This document shows positions 31,968-43,133 of a stretch of DNA of 64,000 nt, one piece after another; position 1 is the stretch's first letter, and every line of letters starts with the position of its first letter. The stretch spans positions 310,001 to 374,000 of the forward strand of contig WOFQ01000017.1 of NCBI GenBank assembly GCA_012184525.1, written 5' to 3'. Under the pieces are notes generated by a model. It had not been told where the DNA came from and made no database searches. It saw nothing but the letters and a program-made list of their open reading frames with translations. This DNA is from Xenoacremonium recifei. Its lineage: Eukaryota; Ascomycota; Sordariomycetes; Hypocreales; Nectriaceae. The position numbers and the translations under genes are program-made.

Positions 31968-33488
31968 ATGCATCTGCGCGCCTTGTGGGCAGCCCTTGGG
32001 GCATCCGCTATCCCAGCGGTGCTTGCCACCCGTCCGCTAAAACCCAGCCTTGAAATGGCCGCTGAGCGAGGTCCTCAGATCTTCAACTCCGTCTACGATT
32101 CTCTGCGCAAATGGGGCGCCGTCGTTCATCCAAATGGCATGTCTCTCTTCCTAGCGACAGTTCCCGAGGGTGTGATGCTGCACCATGGCAACAACCGCAA
32201 CGAGACACCAACCGAGCTCGACTGGTTGGCTTACGAGATTGAACATGCCGAGATGTTTGCGCGTGCAAAGAGGCCAGGCGGCCCGGGTGGCCCAGGGGGC
32301 AAACCTCCGGGTTTTGAGGATCGTCTGGATGACAGACATGAAGATGCCCGAAACTGGAAACAAGATCCTAACAAGCAGGTTCCGCTGTCAGGCGACGACG
32401 CTCCAGCTGAGGAGAATGCCGCTGGCTGGCTGCACACTTATCGTACAACGAGACCTCTTCATTTCCTCTACATCGATGGCATGAGCGGAGATAAGGGCAG
32501 CTACGGTGTTCTCGACACACAAGATATCCTCCTCCGCGGCGTTCGCGACGAAGACGACGAGCCCTCCTGGCCTCCCCCGAAGGTGCACAAGAGGGCCGGG
32601 CCTGCAGGGGAACACCAGCGAGCCCTAGATCTTTGCAGCATCTGTGCCAGCTTGGGGCTACAGGGCGTCATCAGGACGGAGAGTCCCGGCTCTGAAATCA
32701 TCAAGTGCAACTTCTTCGACGGCCTTGAGCAGGTCCAGTCGCTGCAGCGGTCGGGCGCCGGAGGACGGCCAGGCCACGGCGGACCTGGACACAAGCCGGG
32801 AGACGGCCCGCGTGGTCCCGGAGGTCCCGGAGGCCCCGGAGGTCCATGGGGTCCAGGTGGTCCGCGCCGGAACGAGGCCGATCGGTATCGCGAGATCAGC
32901 TCCGACCGCACGCTGTTGGACTACTCGTCCATGGTGTCGGCCTTCTTCTTCCCCGTCAACGTCACCAACCCCAACAGCGAGCAAGCGGGTTGGCCCCGCC
33001 TGATCGAGACTACCGAAGACGAGATGGACGCTGTCAGGGAGTACCTCTTCAACGTCGTCGAGCAGCGCTATGATGCTACCATTGCGCGATACACCTGGCG
33101 CGACGTCGCGGAGTTAATCGTCCGTCGCTACGCGCCCCAGATCACGGCTATGGAAGAAGAGGTCGAGACAGTTGACGCCATGGCCGACAAGATCCGCTTC
33201 CTGGTCGAGGTCTTCATCGACTACTCAGTGGCTGACGAGAAGGTCCGCGATGCCGAAGCCGAGGAGCGGTGTGCGGCCTTCTACATCCAGACAATGCCGC
33301 TCGAAACGGACGCCGACCGGCTCCTTTATACCGCGTTCAAGGCCACCAATGCCAGAGTTTGCGCCACGCTGTTCGAGATCCGCGATCTGGTGATCGACAA
33401 TCCAGCAGCGAACGAGACAGCCCTTACCAACGCTAAGGACCTGCTCAAATCACTGAAGGGCGAGCTGGGCTGGATTGCTTTCGAGTAG
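31968..33488 (+). CDS. Secreted protein of unknown family with Gly-Pro-Gly (collagen-like) tracts
   Basis: An intron-less 506-aa frame. Residues 1-20 (MHLRALWAALGASAIPAVLA) form a signal peptide. Two low-complexity tracts break the protein: GGPGGPGGK around residues 104-112, and a longer stretch of GPGG and PGGP repeats near 270-304. The segments between them look globular and carry WLHTYRTTRPLHFLYIDGMS, a CSICASLGL motif and a helical C-terminal half with DYSSMVSAFFFPVNVTN. No hydrolase motif is evident. I recognise it only as resembling fungus-specific secreted hypothetical proteins. The Gly-Pro tracts may be flexible linkers or variable repeats; they are in-frame and non-disruptive. The codon bias is strongly C/G-ending, like the FTR1 pair. 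Confidence 0.7.
   Translation: MHLRALWAALGASAIPAVLATRPLKPSLEMAAERGPQIFNSVYDSLRKWGAVVHPNGMSLFLATVPEGVMLHHGNNRNETPTELDWLAYEIEHAEMFARAKRPGGPGGPGGKPPGFEDRLDDRHEDARNWKQDPNKQVPLSGDDAPAEENAAGWLHTYRTTRPLHFLYIDGMSGDKGSYGVLDTQDILLRGVRDEDDEPSWPPPKVHKRAGPAGEHQRALDLCSICASLGLQGVIRTESPGSEIIKCNFFDGLEQVQSLQRSGAGGRPGHGGPGHKPGDGPRGPGGPGGPGGPWGPGGPRRNEADRYREISSDRTLLDYSSMVSAFFFPVNVTNPNSEQAGWPRLIETTEDEMDAVREYLFNVVEQRYDATIARYTWRDVAELIVRRYAPQITAMEEEVETVDAMADKIRFLVEVFIDYSVADEKVRDAEAEERCAAFYIQTMPLETDADRLLYTAFKATNARVCATLFEIRDLVIDNPAANETALTNAKDLLKSLKGELGWIAFE
32260..32300 (+). repeat. Gly-Pro-Gly coding repeat, short tract
   Basis: Coding low-complexity stretch (ggcccgggtggcccaggggg) in the secreted protein, encoding GGPGGPGG. 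It is the first of two such tracts in the gene. Confidence 0.5.
32757..32872 (+). repeat. Gly-Pro-Gly coding repeat, long tract
   Basis: GC-rich in-frame tandem of ggtcccgga-like units encoding collagen-like GPGGPGGP. Such arrays are prone to slippage and length polymorphism between strains. Confidence 0.55.
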
Positions 33489-34218
33489 ACGAGAAGCATG
33501 TCAAAGTGCCTCCCTTTGCTGAGCTGGCTGGCTCCGACTAAGCGCTAGGCCACGGGACTGGGTGCCGAGTATTATTTATAGAACTCACTGTGAGGCAGCG
33601 CAGCGTCAGCGATTCCATGTTTTTCCCCTCCCGCTCCCCCTCCCGCTCGCACTCTCCGCATGTGATCGCAGAGAAGGTTCAGAGGCACAGCAACCCGCGC
33701 GACCTACCGGTCGCTCCGGCAAATGGCATGGAGCCATCTCAAGCCAGACCAGACGGTGGAGCGTGCTGAATACGAGCATGGCCGGTCAACCAGGCGTTGT
33801 CTGGAGCGATGTGCTGAGTCTCCTGGCATCTTGTTGGTTGGCTGGGCCAACTGTCTCTGGCGAGGCGCTGCCCCCGGTTGCTTGGTTAACGCGACGCCAC
33901 AATATCAGCAGCTTAAGAACCCGATCCTTCCAGCACACCTCCTGCTTTAGAACATTTTCATCAGTAATTCAGTTGCTCTTCCTTGTTGGACAGCACAGCC
34001 TCTTCCTCGCCATCCTCCTTCTTGTCTTTGCCGACCATTCCCGTGACCATTTAAACGTCAACTCACCCGCGACTGAGTTCAGCGGCCACGCTCATCTAGC
34101 ATTCATCTTTATCCCAGCGGGGCTCCCCGGCTTCGTCCTCACGCCAATTATAAGTCTCCGTTTTCTAGTGCCCCCCTCTCTATTGCCCTGTAATCTTGCC
34201 CTCTAACCAGCCCTGATC
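33489..34218. promoter_or_regulatory. Promoter region of the GH16 gene
   Basis: 730 nt. A pyrimidine-rich tract (cccctcccgctccccctcccgctc) lies around 33626-33650, and CT-rich sequence continues close to the GH16 ATG. No coding support. Confidence 0.4.
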
Positions 34219-35179
34219 ATGGTGTTCTCCAAGCTGTCCCTGGCTCTGATTGCCATTGCAACCCCGACCCTCGTCTCAAGCCAAACTTATACCAGTTGCA
34301 ATCCACTAACGACCAGTGAGTTAACCCCTGCTGGCAGCGCTACGATACAGCGCGTTTCGGTGATCAAACGACTGACTGATTTACAGCTTGTTCTCCCGAC
34401 CCTGCCTTTGGCAATCATATTGTGCATTGTCACTTTGTCAACGGCGCTTGCCCTGCGTTCCAAAATGTCGCCGGCACAAACATCCAGTACGGTGCGAACG
34501 GCGCCGTCTTCGAAATTGCAAGCCTAGGAGTTGCCCCGACCATCGAGACGGGGAAATACATCTTCTTCGGGCGCGTAGACATTGAGGTCCAGGCCGCGCC
34601 CGGTCAAGGCATCGTGACGAGCGCCGTTCTGCAGTCCGACGATCTCGACGAGGTATGATTGGGCGTTTTGACCGCGTGATGTGTCCAGCACTGACCGGAT
34701 GACCTACCTAGATCGACCTGGAATGGATTGGAAGCGACAACACCCAAGTTCAGAGCAATTACTTTAGCAAGGGCGACACCTCGACATACGACCGAGGAGA
34801 GTTCCACCCAGTCGAGAACCCCGTGGGCTCGTTTCACACCTACACCGTTGAGTGGACGTCCCAGGCTATCAACTGGCTCATTGACGGCCAGGTCGTGCGC
34901 ACCCTGACCCCTGCGGACGCCGGCAGCTACGGCTATCCCCAGAGTCCCATGCAGATCAAGCTGGGCACCTGGGTCGCTGGCAGCCCGGATGCCGCTGAGG
35001 GAACCATTCAGTGGGCTGGCGGCCTGGCCGACTTCTCGCAGGGACCCTTCCTGGCTTACTACAAGAGCATCTCGATCGTGGACTACGCCGGCGGTGACTC
35101 CCCCACGTCTAAGAGCGTGAAGGAGTACATCTATGGTGGCATGTCGGGAACTTGGCAGAGTATCCAGGTTGTGTCCTAG
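34219..35179 (+). CDS. GH16 transglycosidase/glucanase of the CRH (Crh1/Utr2) type
   Basis: Three exons (34219-34315, 34387-34652, 34712-35179) encode 276 aa. A signal peptide (MVFSKLSLALIAIATPTLVS) precedes a short cysteine-bearing region containing CSPDPAFG. The catalytic motif DEIDLEW is complete but split by the second intron: Glu121, Asp123 and Glu125, the nucleophile and acid/base pair of GH16. YDRGEFHPVE and HTYTVEWT follow, with WAGG and QIKLGTW near the end. CRH enzymes cross-link chitin to beta-glucan in the cell wall, acting outside the cell. No GPI-anchor signal is evident, as the protein ends shortly after GTWQSIQ, so it may be secreted and not wall-anchored. No chitin-binding module is present. 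Confidence 0.9.
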
Positions 35180-36389
35180 GTCGGAGAGGTTGTGAAAATA
35201 ATGATAATAACAGTACATTGCTCAGTTAATACAAGCGTCGTTTCCCCCTTCCAGATATTTCCCTCTATCAGACTCTCACATGTGAATTCGTCTAAGTGAT
35301 GCTATGTGTGATTCTCCCCACGTGGTGTTCGGAATTATTCCCATGGTGACACTATAGGGTAGGGTTCGCCAAGTCAACTGGAATGGCCAGCGCAAATATA
35401 AAGCTGCATAATATGTCCGTTGAAAAGTCTTTTCAAAAGCAAGTATTGGACGCGAAATTGGAAAACAGCATGACTCAAGCCTGAGGGGTATGGGACAGGC
35501 TGTCGCGAACCCAAGAGTACACAACAAGTACAGATCTTAGTACCTGCGTTCCTTGCTCATACAGTTCTAAAACCCCAGATTGCTTGCGAGACGAAAATCT
35601 CATAGCTCATCGTTTTTAGAGGCTGCTATCTAACTCAAATATGAACTTCAATCACGCCAGCTACTTAAAAGGAGCAAAAAGCAAAATCGGCGAGATAAAC
35701 GTCACGTTGAGGTGAATCGAGTTCGCGACATCTTGGTCCGCCGCCACGATCCTCCCCGGAATCACTCCGCGCGCGTCCACTGCTCGTAATAACCTGCACA
35801 GTGACATGGCCTTTCCACTCTCTCGTGGTGAATAGAACACATGGCGAAGTCTTGGCAATGATATTCTGTTCATACCTATTCAAGGGTATTGGCGCCTGGA
35901 TAGTACAATTCCTGCGTGCTGAGCAAGAGTTGACATGACGGCGTTATTGTTGTTGTCTCCACCCCGCGTCGCTTCGCACCTTGACTCATCAGTCGCGTTT
36001 CCCCATTGCAAGGCGTGTTCTTCGTAGAGCCGCTCGGCTCCTAGATAGCTCCGGCGTGTCTGGAAGGATCCCGAGGTCTTGCCTAGCCTGTTGCCTAACT
36101 TGCAGGGCTTTTGAGCTGCCGGAGAAGACGTAGTCACAATCCGGAAGGTCGACAATCCGCGTGGGCTGAGGACTTTTGCGGGCATTCACGGCCGGCACTC
36201 GCTTGCCGCCCCGCTCCGAAGATCTGATAAGCAAAGTTATCTGATCTTTTTATTTCCTGGTGCCCGGCATGTCCTCCTCCTGGAGCTTGTCTGTGTCTTT
36301 AGACCCAGTTTCTTAGTGAGTGAATGATTTGTAGAGACTCTTCTTCTCGCTACTTGAAAACCACCGCCCAGACTTGCTGCTTTTGAACC
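35180..36389. other. Long intergenic stretch, no gene recognised
   Basis: 1,210 nt. Short minus-strand frames between 35661 and 36234 show no family features. It may hold promoter and untranslated sequence of the following MFS gene; I see no repeats or RNA genes. Confidence 0.4.
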
Positions 36390-38023
36390 ATGGCGAATCC
36401 CCAAGTCCGCGATGAGATCACAGCGGTCTCGGATTCTCCAGCGATAGTGCAGATGAACGCTATCAATGTTGAGCACGCGAGCTCTGCCTCGAAGGAGAGG
36501 GATCGCTTTCTCGTCGAATTTGACCATCCATATGATGCTGAGAACCCTTTGGACTGGCCAACAGGCCGCAAGTGGATGGTAACAGACGTCCTCTCAGCCA
36601 CTGGCTTCAACCGGATCATGGTTTCAACGGTCATGGCGCCTGCGTTATCGACGATTGCGACCGAGCTCAACATGAACTCGGTTGAGTCAGCAATGTCGTT
36701 ATCTATTTACTTGCTGGCTACGGCCTTCGGTCCCCTCTTCATTGGACCATTGTCCGAGATTTATGGGAGACAAGTCATTCTGCATGGCTCGAGCATTTGG
36801 TTCCTCATATGGAACGTAGTTTGTGGCTTCGCGTCAACGAAAGGGACGCTCATTGCCGCTCGTTTCTTGGCCGGCTTTGGCGCTAGTGCCATCTATGCTT
36901 TGGCTGGTGGTGTTTTGGGTGATATCTGGAGACCCGAGCAAAGAGGGCGCTCATTGGGCGTTTATCTTCTCATTCCGCTGCTGGGGGCTGCAGTTGGTAA
37001 GTCCTCCCAAGAGAGTTTTTCACATGCGGCTACTTTCGTCCAGATTGACTTAATGATTTGTAGGACCGATCATTGGAGGCTTCATCACGGGCCGTACTAG
37101 TTGGCGATGGATGTTCTGGTCTACGTCCATCTTTCAAGCTGTCATGATCCTCGTCTCATTTTTCAGCTTCCACGAGACCTACGGCGCGCTCATTCTGCGG
37201 CGCCGTGCTGCACGCCTTCGCAAGCAATCCGGAAACAACAGCTACTATACCGTCTCCGAGCGACAAGATGGAGATAGGTCAACCCTGGATGTGCTTGGCC
37301 GAACCTTGACTCGGCCGTTTCGCCTGTTGATGTTTCACCCCATCATCCAAGTTGAGGCTCTGCTATCGGGATTTGACTATGGAATTCTGTACATCACTCT
37401 CTCCACATTCTCTGACCTTTGGAAGAAGAAGTACCACCAGTCCATCGAAATCAGTGGACTTCATTACATTTCCGTCTCATTGGGAGAACTTGTTGCATCA
37501 CAGCTTGGTGGATTTCTAATGGACTGCCTGTATACGAGGCGCCAGTCTCGAAACCCTGCCCCCGAAGCCCGAATTCCTCTGATCTTTCCTGGTCTTATCG
37601 TTGCTTGGCTGGGGGCTCTGATGTATGGATGGGTGGCAGAGTTTGAGCTGCATTGGATGGTCGTTGATTTCGCAGTCTTCCTTATGCTTGGTGGAATGCA
37701 GCTGGGAGGAATGCCGAGTAAGTCATTACCTGCCACCCTCAGGCGCTTTTGGCAGATCGATGACCTAGAACTTCGCAGTGATGGCATATGTCATTGATGT
37801 TTATCGTGAGCACACAAGCAGTGCGATGGCGGCCATACAGTTCAGCAAGAGCTTGACAGCATTTTTGTTTCCGCTGTTTGCTCCAGCCATGTACACATCG
37901 CTTGGCTACGGTTGGACTAACAGCATCGTCGCCCTGGTTGGCTCAGTGACGACGATTCCTCTCTCCATTTACGTTTGGAAGCATGGTGCAAGGCTGAGAA
38001 ACGAAGCATTATCGAGCTACTGA
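36390..38023 (+). CDS. MFS transporter, DHA1 (drug:H+ antiporter, polyamine/multidrug) type
   Basis: Three exons (36390-36996, 37064-37717, 37779-38023) give 501 aa. DHA1 markers: PYDAENPLDWPTGRKW before helix 1, GPLSEIYGR between helices 2 and 3, and GGVLGDIWRPEQRGRS in the loop after helix 4. GPIIGGFITG at the helix 5 motif C region marks it as an antiporter of the 12-helix class. The intron after helix 4 region is at the usual family position. The last exon codes for helices 11 and 12 with the YGWTN segment. It probably exports toxic compounds or fungal metabolites at the plasma membrane. It is not beside obvious biosynthetic genes. Confidence 0.9.
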
Positions 38024-38500
38024 TTGGCTTGACATGTTGGAAACATCGAGTGCATTGGGTCTATGATTATCACCGTTCACCAGCGTCTCAATTTACCATC
38101 AGTTGGAACGAGCGTCAGCCTGAAGTTCCGGAACCGGAGTGGCATCGATACCAACAATCCCGATTATCGGAGCATCTTTGTAACCTATAACCCTTAGGAA
38201 TATCCTCTTAGCTCCTTCTGATAGCTATTTCCTCTTAAATACGGAGTAAAACTGATCGCAAACCTCAAGATAGGTGCATGATGAGCCAATGGGTGAAGTT
38301 GATGGACTTCGCGGTAAGGGCTGACAGAAAGGCAACTCCAGCCACGGTGGCTATGACAGTCAATCCAAGGGAAAGTATCGGTATCGGCGAATTGAAGTAG
38401 CTCAATAGCTTTCCTATTAAAAAAAGCAGCATAAGAAAGAGTCTCGGTATACGTATGACAATGTCTTGAAGCGTCCTTATCTTCATCTACCTACATGTCT
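38024..38500. other. Intergenic, convergent 3' region
   Basis: 477 nt between the MFS stop and threonine aldolase stop. Contains the octamer palindrome-like tacggagta at 38239-38247 region. No gene supported. Confidence 0.35.
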
Positions 38501-39688
38501 CTAAGTACTTGTCAATTCTTTCATTACTCTTATCAAAATCTGAACTGCCTCATCGGATATTTCTGTAACAAATTAGTTTGATAAGCTTTAGTAGGTTGGA
38601 ATGCATCTTACGGTAGTGGACTACTAGTCGGTCCCTGTGTATGCGGATTCCTGCTTCCCGAGCTTTGACGATGAGATCATCGAGGCCGAAGGGGAGGCCA
38701 TTGAAGTCCAACCAGATCATGTTGGTTTCTGTTGGATAGAGCAGCTTTCCGCCGCAGTCCTGCCAGCACTGAGCTATTTGCTGGGCGACCTGGTGTGTTC
38801 TCGCCAGTTTACCGCCTTCGAAGGTCTCCTTGATGGCAACGTAAGCCATTTCTGCGAGAATGCCCGGCTGACGGATACTGCCCCCAACGCTCTGTCTGAT
38901 CCATCGAGCGTGTTGAACCGTCGCCTTGTTCCCAACCACAACCGCACCTGCAGGGGCACCGAGTCCTTTACTGAAGCACATGCTTATTGTATCAAAGAGA
39001 GAACAGTACTCCTTCAGAGTTCCAGCTCCGCTTGCAACAACTTCCCACAATCGTGCGCCATCTAGGTGCACCTTAATTCCATTTGAGTGTGCGAAGTCGC
39101 ATATGCGACGGGCTTCCGGAAGGGGAATCACCATGCCTCGAAGGGTGTTCTCAAGGGCGATTACTCGCGTTGGGCAGGCGTGAACCTTCTCTCCGTTTCC
39201 AAGCTTGATATGTGGGAGTATGTCTTCGAGAGTGAGATATCGATCGTTTGATGGATGTACTACCTGTGGAATCGCTCCGGTAAAGGCGAATGCGCCGCCT
39301 GCCTCATTTGATATGATGTGAGCCCTAGCATCACAGAGGATAGCGTATGGTGGTTGTGTAAGGAGGCTTCGCAGAGAAACCAGGTTTCCCATGGTTCCAG
39401 ACACTACGAATACACCAGCTTCATGCCCTGTGATTTGTGCCGCGTACTCTTCAAGCTTTTTAAGGCTGGTATCTGAACCGTCGATCCCGTCGAGAAGGCT
39501 GGCATAGGTTATGGCTTCTAGCATTGCGCTGGATGGTGAAGTGCGGACATCGCCTTGAATGAGATTAGAAATGGATAACAGAGATAGTTGGACGTTGAAT
39601 GATGGAGCCTACCTCGAAAGTCGAACGCTGCTGGCCCCGGGGCAAGCCATGAGTTTGTCCGGGGCTCACTTTCATTTGAAGAATCCAT
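38501..39688 (-). CDS. L-threonine/low-specificity aldolase (PLP)
   Basis: Three exons (39688-39613, 39553-38612, 38562-38501) give 359 aa. The PLP-binding lysine is Lys221 in CFSKGLGAPAG. HLDGAR at 188-193 and the FRGDVRTSPSSAML segment near 24-36 are typical of the aminotransferase-fold threonine aldolases. The last exon is only 62 nt and restores VVHYQISDEAVQIL; without it the protein would be truncated with an unnatural tail. It cleaves L-threonine (or L-allo-threonine) to glycine and acetaldehyde in the cytosol. The upstream in-frame GTG has no preceding ATG, so the ATG at 39688 is used. A TATA box lies about 101 nt upstream. It is unlinked by pathway to its neighbours. Confidence 0.92.
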
Positions 39689-39788
39689 GCGGACAATATT
39701 GCCGTTCGAAGCCACTTCGCTTGACTGACTTGGCTGGACCGGCGCAGCAGTAGGTTGTATAAGAAGAAATTGCGAATGAAAGAGGCCT

Positions 39789-39796
39789 TATTTATA
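39789..39796 (-). promoter_or_regulatory. TATA box TATAAATA
   Basis: Minus-strand TATAAATA about 101 nt upstream of the threonine aldolase ATG. Seen directly; promoter role inferred. Confidence 0.4.
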
Positions 39797-40611
39797 GACG
39801 TGGAGTGCCAGCAGCTGTTGCGACCAGAATTCCTCGAAACAAGGCCACAATCCGTGGAGAGTCTGAATGCACCAGAATCCCTCCAGCATTTAACAGTGCG
39901 CTAGAGCGGAGTTGGTGGTCCGCTCGGGTGAAAGTGGAATAGTGCCAGCAGCCGTGCTCGTGATAAACCGGAATCGCCGCTACCACGAGGTACATGGCAA
40001 AGCTCTCAGTCCAGTGGTCTCTGAGGTTAAGGCATGGGTGTCTTCGCGCTTGAGGTTGAGGATCCCAGTTTGAATGCTCTCGTCACTCTGAAATGCAATT
40101 TTGGCAGTATATCAAGGCCGGCGCCATTCAATAGTAGCCGGCTATTATCTTGGGAGTAGTCGCGCACGTTAAGAATCACTGACGTCGCCCGCAGGCGTGG
40201 TTTGCCGAGGAACTGTCGAGTTCATTGACCAGTTATGAGCAATGCTGTTAGGTCAATTCAAAATCTCATAGAAAATACATCTCACAACGATCACGTTCAT
40301 TGAGCCTCTGGCGATTTGTCCAGCAACACAGTGCCATCACGAGCTATGTGCCTCAATACGGACTAGCCTCACCGAAGGACCCCAGGGTTCCTCTAAAAAA
40401 TTAGCAAAGGGCGGTTCTCGGCTGTCTCGTGCTTCGAAGCTCAACTTTCCCCTCATTCTTATCTCGAACCCGCTCTCTTGGGAACCGCAGACCCGGCGCA
40501 AATTAAGAAGTCCATTGCCTCAGAGACTGGTGCGTGCTCTGTTGCAGCCTGTGCTGTTGCCTGCCTGGCCAATGCCGACTTGAGCACCGAAATCGGCCAG
40601 AGGGTGGAAGC
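39797..40611. other. Intergenic divergent region
   Basis: About 800 nt between threonine aldolase and the next Zn2Cys6 gene, which diverge. Several minus-strand short frames; none has family features. No repeats seen. Confidence 0.4.
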
Positions 40612-43021
40612 CATGGATGGAGAGAGAAAGCGGATCTCGTAAGTTGCTAACCTGATCTAATGACGAAAGGGAATCCCCGGACTTTTCATTGACCGGTAGT
40701 ATCACAGTTGTCGGCGTTGCCAGCTGCGTAAAGTGAGCCAGACACAATTTGTCAGTTGCGGACAGGGCTAACGGGCACTTGTGCAGCTGAAATGCACTCG
40801 GATTTACCCCTGCAATAATTGCGTGACTAGTAGCACCGAGTGCGTGTTTCGCGATGATGATGTCCGACGCCGCCCCGTCAGCCGGGCCTACGTTGCTGCT
40901 CTCGAAGAGCGTCTAGCTTCGTATGAGGCAAATGTTCCCCCGGTTCCGCAACCTCGCCCTACTCAGCGGTCCCTTTGGCTCCAGGGCCGGTTTCTTCCAG
41001 ATGCTAAAACGGACACTTCCGAGGGTGCTTCCCCGGATCTCATCTTCGACTACAGCGGGTCTTCTCGGATGTCCACTCTGATATTGCAACCAAGTCCTCA
41101 AGGTAACGCAAAGAGAAAGCAGTGTCAAGATACAATCTCTGACGCCTTTAATAACAGGTCATCGGTCTTTCTATGGCCCTACAAGTATATATCAGAAAAC
41201 ATCGATCACAGATGACGTTAAGGACGGCAATGAAGATCAATCCAACTTCTTGCTGGATGAATACACAGACGTACGACTGTCGGGGATCTTGAAGGTTGAT
41301 GACATTATCTTTAACGAAGGACTATCGATGTTCTTTCGTCACCTCTATGCGGAATGCCCATTCATCGACGGAACGATCCTCTTATCTGACTTCCTCCATG
41401 ATAAGCATCATGCAAAGTTCTGGTCATACCCGCTCCTGTATGCGATCTGCTGTTTGGGAGCTAAGATCTCGCGGGAAGCACGCATTTCCAAGGCTTCAGA
41501 GTCTCTCGGTCGCTGTGTGCACGATATGCTGAGCATGAAGAACCTCAAAAGTCCGCATGTGACCCTCGTCCAAGCTTTAACCTGCTTGGCCTTTCTCGAG
41601 CTTGGAGCGGGGAACAATACCAAAGGCTGGATGCTCTCTGGTAGGTTTTCTGTATGTGTTATCTAGCTGAATAACAAGCCTAACTACTGGCAGGCATGGC
41701 ATTTCGCATGATACAAGACCTCGGGCTTCATCAAGACCCGAAGTTCTTGACAAAGGATGACTCCTCTATTGATCTTGCCCAGGATTCCCAGATGAGGCGC
41801 AAGGTGTACTGGGGCTCTTACGTCTCCGACAAGTACGTTGGGGTCGATAGAAGCACATAGTTCACAAGCTAATGGTATTTCTAGGGTCATAAGCCTCTAC
41901 TTCGGCCGTCCGTTGTATCTAAACGAGGATGACGCTTCGGTTGATCCACTTGATCTTAACAAAGAGTCTGTCCGCCTTTTATCGTCAACACCATCATGCA
42001 GCTAACCTGATTGTTAGAAACATCATCGAAGAGGCTCCCAAGATGCCCGAATGTCATTCATCGACGACCAGTCTTCTTACCGAACTGACCCCATTACCCA
42101 TCCTTCCTCAGCTTGTCAATCTTTCCAAGATCATTGAGCTGATGATGTCGGAAGTCTTCTCTACGAAACTCATCAAACTCCCTCGACAAAAATTGGTTAT
42201 ACACAGAGTCGCCAAGCTCGAGGAGCTGAACATCCAACTCTTCCGGTGGCATTCGACGCTCCCGGAATGCTTCGCCTGGAACCAGTGGACTCCAACAACA
42301 CAATCGCTTTCACCTCAACTGGCCACCATGCAGTAAGATTTTGATCACTCACCAGGGTTCCCGAGAGGTTTCTTTTACTAACAAAGTCAGTGCACTCTAC
42401 CACAGTTGTATCATCTCGTTGAATCGACACTTTATCCGTCCCACCCCAGGATTTGCTCGCAAAAGCCAGTCGAGAGAAGTATGCATGGCTTCCGCGGACA
42501 GCATTATGGCAATCACTCGACAATATCGAGCGCAACACTCGCTTTCCACTGCACCTTTGACGATTGTTTACAGCTTAGGAATGGCAGCGACGGCCATCAC
42601 CTTTGCTCTCGACGTGACCACTTTAACCCAAGGCCAATCCTCCGAATTTGCCCAGCATTTTAATTTCTTGCTGAAGACACTTGGGGAATGTTCCAAGACC
42701 CATGCTGCCGCCATTCAGATTGCAGAAAAATTGAGGTCAGCTATGACGAAGCTCAAACAATTTCCCACAGGGAAGAACGAAACATCTACATCAGAACCAG
42801 GCACCCAACAGGTTGTGACAAGTTCGACCGAGGCATTTATCAACCTCCAGAATTCCATCGATGTTGGGCCGGAACTCTCATCACCAATGTGGTGGGGGAA
42901 CGAATCATTCAATCCAGGCGAGATAGGCACTTGGCCGGATGAGTTGGGAGACTTGTCATTCCTTCAAGACGCAGACAACGATATCATCTCGAGTTTCAAC
43001 TGGAGCAATACCTTTATGTAG
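40612..43021 (+). CDS. Zn2Cys6 transcription factor; first exon unresolved
   Basis: Exons 40700-40732, 40787-41102, 41158-41640, 41694-41832, 41885-41965, 42018-42332 and 42391-43021 join in one frame (665 aa of product). The zinc cluster spans two exons: YHSCRRCQLRK then LKCTRIYPCNNC, with C-x2-C-x6-C-x5-C-x2-C-x6-C spacing. The MHR domain contains AFRMIQDLGLHQDP, YWGSYVSDK and ISLYFGRPLYL. The natural N-terminus would be MDGERKRIS from the ATG at 40612, but its 26-nt exon ends in phase 2 while the cluster exon starts in phase 0, so the join fails by one base. Either an upstream exon is missed or there is an indel. It is a nuclear regulator next to threonine aldolase, target unknown. Confidence 0.75.
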
Positions 43022-43133
43022 CGTGTAAACAAATGTACAATTTAGATCCGGCCAATTTTTAATGAAATGACTCTCGTACTGTTCCAAACATCTAGAAGAG
43101 ACCTCGACGACTTTCTCGATCAACCCTTCTACC

